12,988 nt of DNA, taken from NCBI RefSeq assembly GCF_900119485.1, contig NZ_FPJZ01000008.1, positions 95,634 to 108,621 of the forward strand, read 5' to 3'. The notes beneath the pieces were generated by a model, which saw only the letters and a program-made list of their open reading frames with translations, ran no database searches and was not told the DNA's origin. Source of the stretch: Thermoactinomyces sp. DSM 45891 (GTDB lineage Bacteria > Bacillota > Bacilli > Thermoactinomycetales > Thermoactinomycetaceae). This document shows positions 6,649 through 12,988 of this stretch, piece after piece; the stretch's first letter is position 1, and every line of letters starts with the position of its first letter. The position numbers were made by a program, and so were the translations under genes.

Positions 6649-7725
6649 ATGAACCGTTGGTCGGAATCTAAAGGATTGTATCGTACGGTATTTACATTGC
6701 TAATCCTAGCGATACTCTATTTCTTATTTCAAATACGCCCTATTTTAGGGGTGGTTGCTGATTTCTTAGGCACTATTTTTATTCCTTTTTTCCTAGCGAT
6801 GATTATCTCTTACTTGCTTAATCCGATCGTAAATGTATTAGCTGTTCGTAAGGTTCCTCGCTCCATTGCTGTTTTGCTTATCTACTGTGTATTTATTACG
6901 TGTGTCGTAATCTTGATTATGAATATGGTTCCGCTGATTCAACACCAGTTAAAAGAGTTGATTGAACACTTTCCGCAGTGGAATGCACAGATCCAGCAAA
7001 TGATTAAGGAGTACAGTGATCAAGGACGTGAGTGGTTACCTCTTTCCATTCAAACGGGGGTTGAAGATTCATTACGGCATTTGGAATCGGGCTTAGGAGA
7101 TGTGGTTGCAAAGTTTATGAATGGGATCGGTACGACGATTAATCAAGTATTTCTCGCGTTTGTGATTCCGTTTATTGCTTTTTATATGATGAAGGATGTG
7201 CATCAGATTGAGAACCGGGTGCTGAGGTGGCTGCCTCGAAATCGTCGCTCGGAGATGGTTCGTTTGTTTCAAAATATTGATCAGGCACTGGGGAACTATA
7301 TCCGGGGGCAGTTTCTGGTTTGTATGGTCATCGGGATTTTGGCTTATATCGGATATCTGATTATCGGAATGCCGTATGCGTTGTTGTTAGCTAGTTTTGT
7401 TTCTTTGTTTAATATCATTCCTTATCTAGGACCGTTTTTAGGTGCGATCCCCGCTCTTTTGGTGGCGTTGGCCTTTTCTCCCAAGATGATGGTGGGAGTG
7501 GTTGTGGTGAATATGGTGATTCAAATGCTAGAAGGAAATGTGATTTCGCCGCAGATAGTGGGTAGGTCGCTTCATCTTCATCCGATTATGATTATTTTCG
7601 CTTTAATCGTGGGGGATGAGCTGGGTGGATTAATCGGGCTTATTTTGGCGGTGCCAGTGTTTGCTGTGGGGAAAGTGGTGATTGAGCATGTGTTGGAGCA
7701 TTATATTCAGCGGAAGACGGAGTAG
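6649..7725 (+). CDS. AI-2E family transporter-like membrane protein (YrrI-like)
   Basis: This is a 358-residue polytopic membrane protein of the AI-2E/PerM family (UPF0118). Hydrophobic segments lie at about 12-30, 33-58 and 68-92. A cytoplasmic or surface amphipathic stretch follows at about 100-150 (HQLKELIEHFPQWNAQIQQM), and further segments lie from about 155 to the C-terminus. The family hallmark PYLGPFLGAIP is at 258-268. Members export small molecules or ions (AI-2 for TqsA, Na+/H+ exchange in some Bacillus relatives), so the substrate cannot be assigned. AAGGAGGTGG (6636-6645) precedes the ATG closely. Its position matches B. subtilis yrrI, but the alaS gene expected nearby in Bacillus is not seen downstream. 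Confidence 0.92.
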   Translation: MNRWSESKGLYRTVFTLLILAILYFLFQIRPILGVVADFLGTIFIPFFLAMIISYLLNPIVNVLAVRKVPRSIAVLLIYCVFITCVVILIMNMVPLIQHQLKELIEHFPQWNAQIQQMIKEYSDQGREWLPLSIQTGVEDSLRHLESGLGDVVAKFMNGIGTTINQVFLAFVIPFIAFYMMKDVHQIENRVLRWLPRNRRSEMVRLFQNIDQALGNYIRGQFLVCMVIGILAYIGYLIIGMPYALLLASFVSLFNIIPYLGPFLGAIPALLVALAFSPKMMVGVVVVNMVIQMLEGNVISPQIVGRSLHLHPIMIIFALIVGDELGGLIGLILAVPVFAVGKVVIEHVLEHYIQRKTE

Positions 7726-7788
7726 GTGGTGAAGGAGACGGGGCTTTCCGGGGCGCGCATGGTTTGGATAAAGAATAGAAGGAAAGTG

Positions 7789-7857
7789 AAACCCATCATC
7801 TTATGGTGAATAAGGCTCTTTAGAGCTGTGTTCACCATAAGATGATGGGTTTATTTT
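7789..7857 (+). terminator. Strong terminator: 22-bp perfect inverted repeat
   Basis: The arms at 7789-7810 and 7831-7852 are perfectly complementary over 22 bases (core ACCCATCATCTTATGGTGAA). They enclose a 20-base loop with a small inner hairpin, GCTC-TTTA-GAGC. The 3' foot ends in TTT, followed by ATTTTTG. It follows the AI-2E gene by 63 bases and also faces the convergent TPR regulator gene, so it may act in both directions. The stem is longer than most intrinsic terminators. Confidence 0.8.
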
Positions 7858-7910
7858 TGTTGTTTGTATGCGAGAAGTAATTTAGTTGAGCTAATAAAAT
7901 CACATTTCAT

Positions 7911-7947
7911 CTTTCATTATCATCGTCGTCGCCCATCATAATGAAAG
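7911..7947. other. Hairpin just downstream of the TPR regulator gene
   Basis: CTTTCATTAT (7911-7920) and ATAATGAAAG (7938-7947) are perfect 10-bp inverted arms, with two further pairs beyond a C-C mismatch and a GC-rich loop containing CGTCGTCG. It starts 14 bases after the minus-strand stop codon. No T-run follows in either direction, so it is not a classic intrinsic terminator. It may stabilise the 3' end of the mRNA. Confidence 0.5.
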
Positions 7948-7961
7948 GGGAGTTATATAGG

Positions 7962-9323
7962 TTAAGCTTCATAGATTTCCACCTCGCTTATTATGAAAAG
8001 CTCATTTTGAAGTCGGTGCATTTCTTCAAGGCAATCACATTTTTGTAGCTTATCGCCCATTTTATCAAAACAGTTTGCTGATTTCAATAATGCTGTATAT
8101 TCCCGTTGCTTGTATCCGTATCTTCTGGAGAGATGGACCGCTTCTTGGTAGTAGGTAAGAGCTGTGGGAAATTGATTTTGAAACCAGTGGAAATGTCCTT
8201 TTACAATAAGAGCTTTTGATAGCCGGAAGGGGTCTGGATTTTCTTGCTCAATCTGGATGGCTTTATCTAGATGGTAGAGTGATTGCTCCCAATCTTTTTT
8301 TGAATTAAACAAAATTCCTAAGTAAGTGTGGGCATCGACGTGTCTGCGAGGGGATCGGATCCCTTTATCTGAATCGAGGGCTAGCTGAAAGCGATTAAAT
8401 GCTTTTTTCCACTCTTGTTGTTTCAGATGGATACTACCTGAGATGATAAGAAAGTCGAGATAGTGACTAATTCTCCCATCTGAACGGTTTCGTGCAATCT
8501 GTAACCCTTGTTTACAACATTGATAGGCGTCTTCATACATATTTGAATCTCGTAGGGTGATAGCACGATATTTATAGAGGTTAAATAAAGGCGCGTCGCC
8601 AAAACGATTATCTACACCTTCCACTTCAACCCAAATTCGGTCTAGCAATCGGGAAGCTTGCTCATATTGAGAGGACTTTAATAAATACATCACTTTATTC
8701 CCCAGTAGATGATACTTAAGTCCCTTTCTCTCTTTTGTTTCATCGTAATGTTGTAAGCCTAGCTCTACATACGTGAGAGCTTGCTCGAGATGATTCTCAT
8801 TATAGCTACAACCAGCCAGCTCCCGGTAACAAGCCGCGATAATATTATCAAATGGATTGTGCGTGTATTTCTTAGTACAAAGGTCAATCGCATGCAGAAA
8901 CTTTTCTCTGGCTCTTCTGTAGTCTTTTGCTTCGTAGCAAATGCGACCTTGTAGGAAGAGGATGTAGGGGATGGAGGGATGGTATTCTTCAAGTTGGAAC
9001 TGTTCCAATTGTTCCAGAGCAGTAGCTGGATCACCTCGATCAATGATGTACTCGATGGCTGTTAAATGGTCATAGTACTCCTCGAGTTCTTCCCGTACTT
9101 TTTGAGCTTGCTCAACCACTTCGTCTTCTGTCATTCTCAACTTCTTTAGATATTCCTCCATGACTCGAGGTCTAATATTTCCTTTGGCTTTTTCTAGATT
9201 GCTAATACTCGCTTTTGAGATCAAGTGATCATCACTTAAATCGCCCATACTCTTCTTTAACTCTTTGATTCGCCTCTTCCTAAGCACATACCGAATGGTA
9301 TCATCCTCTAAATAAAGAGCCAT
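7962..9323 (-). CDS. HTH-TPR transcriptional regulator (RNPP/Rgg-like architecture)
   Basis: This 453-residue soluble protein joins an N-terminal Xre-type helix-turn-helix to an all-helical TPR array. The HTH is at about residues 12-64, with DDHLISKASISNLEKAKGN as the turn and recognition helix. At least seven TPR-like pairs can be followed, at about 119-152, 163-196, 204-236, 245-280, 285-318, 327-360 and 367-400. Examples are YILFLQGRICYEAKDYRRA and DAHTYLGILFNSKKDWEQSL. The architecture is that of peptide-sensing regulators (NprR, PlcR, Rap-like), in which a short peptide binds the TPR groove. I see no convincing peptide gene beside it, so peptide sensing is inference. AGGAGGT lies eight bases before the ATG. 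The promoter region carries a duplicated element, suggesting autoregulation or control of the divergent gene. Confidence 0.88.
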   Translation of the reverse strand: MALYLEDDTIRYVLRKRRIKELKKSMGDLSDDHLISKASISNLEKAKGNIRPRVMEEYLKKLRMTEDEVVEQAQKVREELEEYYDHLTAIEYIIDRGDPATALEQLEQFQLEEYHPSIPYILFLQGRICYEAKDYRRAREKFLHAIDLCTKKYTHNPFDNIIAACYRELAGCSYNENHLEQALTYVELGLQHYDETKERKGLKYHLLGNKVMYLLKSSQYEQASRLLDRIWVEVEGVDNRFGDAPLFNLYKYRAITLRDSNMYEDAYQCCKQGLQIARNRSDGRISHYLDFLIISGSIHLKQQEWKKAFNRFQLALDSDKGIRSPRRHVDAHTYLGILFNSKKDWEQSLYHLDKAIQIEQENPDPFRLSKALIVKGHFHWFQNQFPTALTYYQEAVHLSRRYGYKQREYTALLKSANCFDKMGDKLQKCDCLEEMHRLQNELFIISEVEIYEA

Positions 9324-9358
9324 CCATTTTTACCTCCTACTTTGTTTACTAGACCCAT

Positions 9359-9386
9359 TCTATAACTGAATACTGAAAAGAACAAA
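9359..9386 (-). promoter_or_regulatory. Candidate promoter of the TPR regulator gene
   Basis: On the minus strand TTTGTT (9386-9381) and TATAGA (9364-9359) are separated by 16 bases. The -10 overlaps the first copy of the repeated CTATAACTGAA element, so a protein bound there would block RNA polymerase. The match to SigA consensus is moderate. Confidence 0.4.
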
Positions 9387-9439
9387 TTGTTTATTTATTG
9401 AAATGAACGGAAGTGCCCTATAACTGAAAAATGAGAACA
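9360..9439. repeat. Two bipartite direct repeats, candidate operators
   Basis: CTATAACTGAA occurs at 9360-9370 and again at 9418-9428, each followed by GAACA (9380-9384 and 9435-9439) after 9 and 6 bases respectively. The copies start 58 bases apart in the divergent region between the TPR regulator and the 109-residue gene. The first covers the regulator's likely -10. Binding by the regulator itself is a guess supported only by position and duplication. Confidence 0.55.
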
Positions 9440-9515
9440 TAGATAGGGGAATAAGGATAATACGGTCTGTTTGTTTATATTTTCCTGTAAACTCAGTTTT
9501 TTTCATTTTCTATCT

Positions 9516-9521
9516 TATAAT
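9516..9521 (+). promoter_or_regulatory. Candidate -10 box of the 109-residue gene
   Basis: A perfect TATAAT lies 45 bases upstream of the ATG at 9567. The sequence at -35 (about 9493-9498) is a poor match, so this would be a weak or activator-dependent promoter. Confidence 0.4.
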
Positions 9522-9566
9522 TTGCTTAAGCTCGATTATCACTGTTTGAAATGAGGGGGTGAACGT

Positions 9567-9896
9567 ATGTTGAAATTGCAAGTAGAGGGTTTAAGTATGC
9601 AGATCAGATCATTTCTCTATGAGCTAGAACAAAGGTCTCATGTAGCATTACAGCAACAAGAGAACGGCTATCAAATCAAGGATGGAAAAGTTACATCCTG
9701 TACCAAGTGTGAGATTCAGTATAGCCTACAAGATAGGGTTCAAACTCTCGAAATGGTTACACTTGATGGGGATACGATCAAGATTCCTTTGTTAGATGTA
9801 ATGTGTGTCCAGATGGACAAGCATACACGGATCGTGTCAGGCAAGAGTTATGACATCTTTGCAAACAAAAAAGGCCACGCCACATGGCCTAAGTAA
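9567..9896 (+). CDS. Unrecognised 109-residue protein
   Basis: The ATG at 9567 follows GAGGGGGTG with correct spacing, so the frame is probably real. The protein is soluble, with no signal peptide. Residues 1-32 are predicted helical (MQIRSFLYELEQRSHVALQQ). They are followed by a CTKC pair at residues 45-48, then beta-rich stretches (VQTLEMVTLDGDTIKIPLLDV and TRIVSGKSYDIFA) with a third cysteine at C80. I do not recognise the family. It is divergent from the HTH-TPR regulator and shares the region with the duplicated element, so it may be that regulator's target. The last codons overlap a hairpin oriented as a minus-strand terminator. Confidence 0.8.
   Translation: MLKLQVEGLSMQIRSFLYELEQRSHVALQQQENGYQIKDGKVTSCTKCEIQYSLQDRVQTLEMVTLDGDTIKIPLLDVMCVQMDKHTRIVSGKSYDIFANKKGHATWPK
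9866..9890 (-). terminator. Minus-strand terminator inside the 3' end of the 109-residue gene
   Basis: AGGCCA (9872-9877) and TGGCCT (9885-9890) form a six-pair GC-rich stem with a seven-base loop. On the minus strand the stem is followed directly by T6 and GTTTG. On the plus strand no T-run follows. It would stop antisense transcription coming from the right. Confidence 0.5.
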
Positions 9897-9930
9897 AACT
9901 GCAATACACCAACACTAAGGTAATGCTCAA

Positions 9931-9975
9931 ATATGTGGGAGGTAGATAAATGTAGGCTCCTCCTATGTATTTTTC
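9931..9975 (+). terminator. Terminator after the 109-residue gene
   Basis: ATATGTGGGAGG (9931-9942) pairs with CCTCCTATGTAT (9959-9970) over 12 bases with three G-T wobbles and a 16-base loop, followed by TTTTCTC. It lies 34 bases after the stop codon and separates this gene from the 86-residue gene. Confidence 0.6.
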
Positions 9976-10005
9976 TCATTTTATCAGTAAGGTAGGTAAA
10001 AGAAA

Positions 10006-10266
10006 ATGAACAAGTTTCCAAGGGGGCTCATTCCCTTGTGTACTGTGTATGCAACGGTTCAGCCGAACCGAGATATACACAATATCAGAGTCGTTCAGGA
10101 TTGTGGATTTGAATTTAATTTACCTAATGCCATCTTTAGTCGAGGGAAACAAGATGACTGTTCTCGTTGTTCATGCGGGAGAAGGATTTATCCAAATGTA
10201 TCCGCCCTCCGCTGCCCCCTCTGCTTCCTTGAGTCTTTACCCACCCTAGATGATTCCAATTCATAA
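10006..10266 (+). CDS. Small cysteine-rich protein, 86 residues
   Basis: The ATG at 10006 has AAGGTAGG about ten bases upstream and the frame ends just before a good terminator, which supports a real gene. Seven cysteines are present. Residues 52-73 hold C-X2-C-X-C (CSRCSCG) and C-X2-C (CPLC), a pattern that could bind zinc. There is no signal peptide or membrane span. I do not recognise it. A competing frame on the same strand at 10049-10249 lacks a ribosome binding site and has a low-complexity Pro/Ser end. The gene lies between two terminators, so it may have its own promoter, though I see none that is clear. Confidence 0.6.
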   Translation: MNKFPRGLIPLCTVYATVQPNRDIHNIRVVQDCGFEFNLPNAIFSRGKQDDCSRCSCGRRIYPNVSALRCPLCFLESLPTLDDSNS

Positions 10267-10293
10267 GGGAAATCGTTTCCCTTCACTTTTTTT
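10265..10293 (+). terminator. Terminator after the 86-residue gene
   Basis: AAGGGAAA (10265-10272) and TTTCCCTT (10276-10283) form an eight-base stem with a TCG loop (effectively a five-base loop), followed after CAC by T7 at 10287-10293. It overlaps the stop codon. Confidence 0.7.
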
Positions 10294-10294
10294 A

Positions 10295-10324
10295 TTGACT
10301 AATTGTGAACAAATGAAATATATT
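10295..10324 (+). promoter_or_regulatory. Candidate SigA promoter of the large secreted protein gene
   Basis: TTGACT (10295-10300) and TATATT (10319-10324) are separated by 18 bases in an AT-rich stretch, about 54 bases before the GTG start. It lies directly after the upstream terminator, as expected for an independent transcription unit. Confidence 0.4.
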
Positions 10325-10377
10325 TCTATTGTATTATAAAAAATCTATATTAATCTAAAAAATGGAGGGTTTTTAAG

Positions 10378-12988
10378 GTGAGAAAGAAGAAACGAATGTT
10401 TCTCCGTAGAATGTTGTTAATGGTTCTATCTTTTTTCATATTCTTCGGAACAGCATTCCCTACTTCCACACATGCGGCTGATTTTGCTAATACGACATAT
10501 AAAGCCGCTGAGTGGGGTTTTTTATCTGTTTACATGAGTGTAAAAGATTCATGGAATAAGATGACAGACGGGTGGACACTAGCAACAGAGAAGAGTAACG
10601 GAAGCAAGGAACTAACGGAGAATAAACAAAGTCTTCCTGTGAAGGAGACGATTCCTAAAGGAAAAAAGGTGGACGACCCTAAGAGGGTGAAGGAACTAGT
10701 CGAACAACGGAAAATTAATGCTAAATTCTACGAGCTTTCAGATGGGCGAATTGAAGCCGAGATTAGTTCAGACCCCGTCCACTACCGTGACTCAGATGGA
10801 AAATTACAAGATATCCAGAACGATATCTCGAAAACGAAGCAAAAGGGATATGTGTACAGTAACGAAAAGAATGAATTTAAAACACATTTTAGTGATCGAG
10901 CTAACGAATTAGTTAAGATTACGAGTGGAAAGCATGCTATCTCAATGGGACTAAAAGCTCCAGATAGATCAAAGGTTTCCCCAACCGTAAAAGGAAACAT
11001 CATCTCATTTCCGGATATTTTGAATAAGAGTAAAATCGAGTATCAGACGGAAAATAGCAAAGTAAAAGAAAGAATAGTGTTAAATGAGAAGCCAGAGAGT
11101 AACATATTCGACTTTATCCTTGAAACAGGCGATTTAGAGCCAAAGTTACAATCAGATGGATCAGTATTATTTGTAGATAAAGGTGATGTTGGGGTTTTTA
11201 AGATTCCGAAGCCATTTATGTACGATAGCAAGAAAGAGGAAGATTCTCCTTATGGCTATTCGTGGAGCCATGATGTGAAGCAAGAGATTATTCAAGTAGA
11301 TGGTAAAAACATTTTACGCGTGACTGCTAATAAAGAATGGCTGAACGATGAAAAAAGGGTGATGCCACTAACCATCGATCCAACGATCGAGATTCAGCCA
11401 ACTCCGGGTAATGGAGCCCAAAACAGTAAAGATACCATGATTAATAGTTCTTCTCCTACCACGAATTATAATGATAACTGGAGACTATCCGTAGGCGCAG
11501 ATTCGTCACAAACTTCACGCTCTCTTGTAAAGTTTGATACTTCTGTTATCCCAGCAGGAAGCAAAGTAGACTTCGCACAGGTACAGATGTACTATGATCA
11601 AAACTTTTGTACAGGTTGTAAGGATACCGATCACGATGTAACGTTTAGCCTCCACCGAGTCCTGCAAGACTGGAATCCAGCCGAGGCCACTTGGAAGGAA
11701 GCGAAAAAAGGGGAGGCATGGAAAACGCCCGGTGGAACCTTCCGATCCGACGTGGAAGCAAGTACCTATGTAATAGACAATACAGATAGCACAGGTATTA
11801 CGAAGAACGGTACATGGAACCTGTCTTCCAATGTATCGGGCGGCGTGAATGGTAGTTATCATGCGGCACAGCCAAATGATAAGAGTGCGACGAATACCTT
11901 TACATGGAAGCCCTATCTAAATGAAAGCGGAACGTACAACGTTGCCGCATCCAATGTAAAAGCATCCGATCGCGCTACTTCTGCTCCATATAGCATTACT
12001 CACAATGGAGGAACATCCAAAGTTTATATGAACCAGCGGACAGCGAATACCGGTTATCAATGGCTGGGACAATTTCGATTTGCCACTGGGGATAGCCATA
12101 GTATTACGCTTTCTAACTACGATTCCAGTAAAAAAGTAGATGGAGCCGTCATTGCGGATGCTATCCGTTTTACTAAGGTAGCCGAAGTGGATAAATCAGC
12201 TAACGTAAATAACCGCTGGCATGATTACACCGCGCGCGACCTCGTTCAATCATGGGTCGATGGGAGCCAAGAAAACTATGGAGTTCTCATTAAAGCCAAG
12301 GATGAATCGAAAAAAGTAGGCGGCATACGGTATACCGCGAGTCAAAACTTTGATGAAAATGCGATTCGACCGAAACTAAAAGTCGTGTATGGAAAACCGT
12401 CTGTACTCTTGGCGGAGCCAACTAAAATCTACGCCAACGGTGCAGAGTTGAAATGGACAAAGTATATCCGAACCGACTTTGTAGAGTATCAGATCCACCG
12501 AAGTACCAATCAGAGCTTTACACCAGATGAGAGTACGCTGGTTGCACCGATTCCGAACCAGAATACACTCACCTTTACGGACACTACTGCAACACCAACC
12601 CCTGCCTATAGCAGTGATCCGTTTGGACGAGCCTATTTCTATCAAATTGCGGTGAAAACAGTAGACGGTACCGTTGTCCCTTCTACAACCCAACTCGTAA
12701 GATTGCCTAAGTCGGGTATGGCGATTCAAGTCTTACAAAATGCTATTGACACTACCATCTCGAGTGAGCATAAGAATACAAGCTTTAATTACTTAGACGA
12801 AAAAGGGAATCCATGGGCATCTGTCGGAAATAACAGTGCTACCTTTGGCAATACCCGCTCCCTCTATAAATTTGATCTCTCTTCCATTCCGAACACAGCA
12901 AAGGTAGTGGACGCAGACTTTAGTCTGTGGAGCTGGCAACGAGATAGCGTGGGAAGCAAACATGCTACCTATAATGCTCATTACCTAT
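10378..12988 (+). CDS. Large secreted DNRLRE/golvesin-domain protein, probable WapA/RHS-type N-terminus, 3' end missing
   Basis: The GTG at 10378 follows GGAGGGT by seven bases and the frame stays open for 870 codons to the window edge. Residues 1-33 are a Sec signal peptide (basic start, hydrophobic core, THA|AD cleavage). Residues 110-335 resemble the region preceding wall-bound RHS proteins (FYELSDG 117-123, SNIFDF 241-246, IPKPFMYD 276-283, PLTIDPTI 330-337). A DNRLRE fold starts at about 334 (RSLVKFD 381-387, WNPAEATW 432-439), and its C-terminal half appears at about 610-671 (WHDY, DLVQSWVDG). A golvesin-C-like domain sits between, at 462-601. An FN3-like segment spans 674-780, and a second DNRLRE domain begins at 781. 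A WapA-like polymorphic toxin or adhesin is likely, but RHS repeats and any toxin tip lie outside the window. Confidence 0.88.
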   Translation, partial: MRKKKRMFLRRMLLMVLSFFIFFGTAFPTSTHAADFANTTYKAAEWGFLSVYMSVKDSWNKMTDGWTLATEKSNGSKELTENKQSLPVKETIPKGKKVDDPKRVKELVEQRKINAKFYELSDGRIEAEISSDPVHYRDSDGKLQDIQNDISKTKQKGYVYSNEKNEFKTHFSDRANELVKITSGKHAISMGLKAPDRSKVSPTVKGNIISFPDILNKSKIEYQTENSKVKERIVLNEKPESNIFDFILETGDLEPKLQSDGSVLFVDKGDVGVFKIPKPFMYDSKKEEDSPYGYSWSHDVKQEIIQVDGKNILRVTANKEWLNDEKRVMPLTIDPTIEIQPTPGNGAQNSKDTMINSSSPTTNYNDNWRLSVGADSSQTSRSLVKFDTSVIPAGSKVDFAQVQMYYDQNFCTGCKDTDHDVTFSLHRVLQDWNPAEATWKEAKKGEAWKTPGGTFRSDVEASTYVIDNTDSTGITKNGTWNLSSNVSGGVNGSYHAAQPNDKSATNTFTWKPYLNESGTYNVAASNVKASDRATSAPYSITHNGGTSKVYMNQRTANTGYQWLGQFRFATGDSHSITLSNYDSSKKVDGAVIADAIRFTKVAEVDKSANVNNRWHDYTARDLVQSWVDGSQENYGVLIKAKDESKKVGGIRYTASQNFDENAIRPKLKVVYGKPSVLLAEPTKIYANGAELKWTKYIRTDFVEYQIHRSTNQSFTPDESTLVAPIPNQNTLTFTDTTATPTPAYSSDPFGRAYFYQIAVKTVDGTVVPSTTQLVRLPKSGMAIQVLQNAIDTTISSEHKNTSFNYLDEKGNPWASVGNNSATFGNTRSLYKFDLSSIPNTAKVVDADFSLWSWQRDSVGSKHATYNAHYL

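Noticed and set aside
7726..7809. Short in-frame reading of 28 codons after the AI-2E stop
   Set aside because: It runs into the terminator stem, has no family signature and looks like chance.
7851..7910. Nineteen-residue minus-strand peptide after the TPR regulator, as a possible pheromone
   Set aside because: It has no ribosome binding site, does not look like a secreted precursor and overlaps the terminator arm.
10049..10249. Alternative 66-codon frame in the 86-residue gene
   Set aside because: It has no ribosome binding site, and the overlapping frame has a better start signal and ordered Cys pairs.

Overview
The window looks like the chromosome of a spore-forming Bacillales bacterium. 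It has AT-leaning codon use, strong AGGAGG-type ribosome binding sites and frequent TTG/GTG starts. The cymR – cysteine desulfurase – recD2 – PRC-barrel – AI-2E transporter order resembles the Bacillus subtilis cymR–yrvO–yrrC–yrrD–yrrI neighbourhood. A spore-surface collagen-like protein and a helix-turn-helix/TPR regulator next to a large secreted DNRLRE/golvesin protein would suit a Thermoactinomycetaceae-like or Paenibacillus/Brevibacillus-like genome. That family placement is inference.

Left edge (1-809, minus strand): the N-terminal 269 codons of a collagen-like, probably exosporium, protein. The gene runs off the window and has a candidate SigK promoter upstream. It is easy to miss because it has no stop codon inside the window, and short ORFs in other frames lie across its Gly-X-Y repeats.

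Core block (1111-7725, plus strand): cymR (TTG start), a cysteine desulfurase, an unrecognised 164-residue protein with a Cys-pair zinc-site pattern, recD2, a two-domain PRC-barrel protein, a small zinc-ribbon protein, a small membrane-anchored basic protein, a terminator, then an AI-2E family membrane protein followed by a 22-bp perfect inverted repeat. In B. subtilis the desulfurase is followed by mnmA (trmU) and a TPR gene. Here those are absent and the 164-residue protein sits in the gap. The tight spacing suggests cymR to recD2 are co-transcribed, linking sulfur control, sulfur mobilisation and DNA repair by position if not by function.

Accessory block (7962-12988): a divergently transcribed HTH-TPR regulator of the RNPP/Rgg-like architecture, with a duplicated bipartite element over its promoter region. 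It is followed on the plus strand by two small unrecognised genes (109 and 86 residues), each with its own terminator, and then by the first 870 codons of a secreted protein. The secreted protein has a signal peptide, an N-terminal region of the kind that precedes RHS/YD-repeat proteins, a DNRLRE domain apparently split by an inserted golvesin-C-like domain, an FN3-like segment and the start of a second DNRLRE domain. It is probably the front end of a WapA-like wall-associated or polymorphic-toxin protein, but the part that would prove this lies outside the window.
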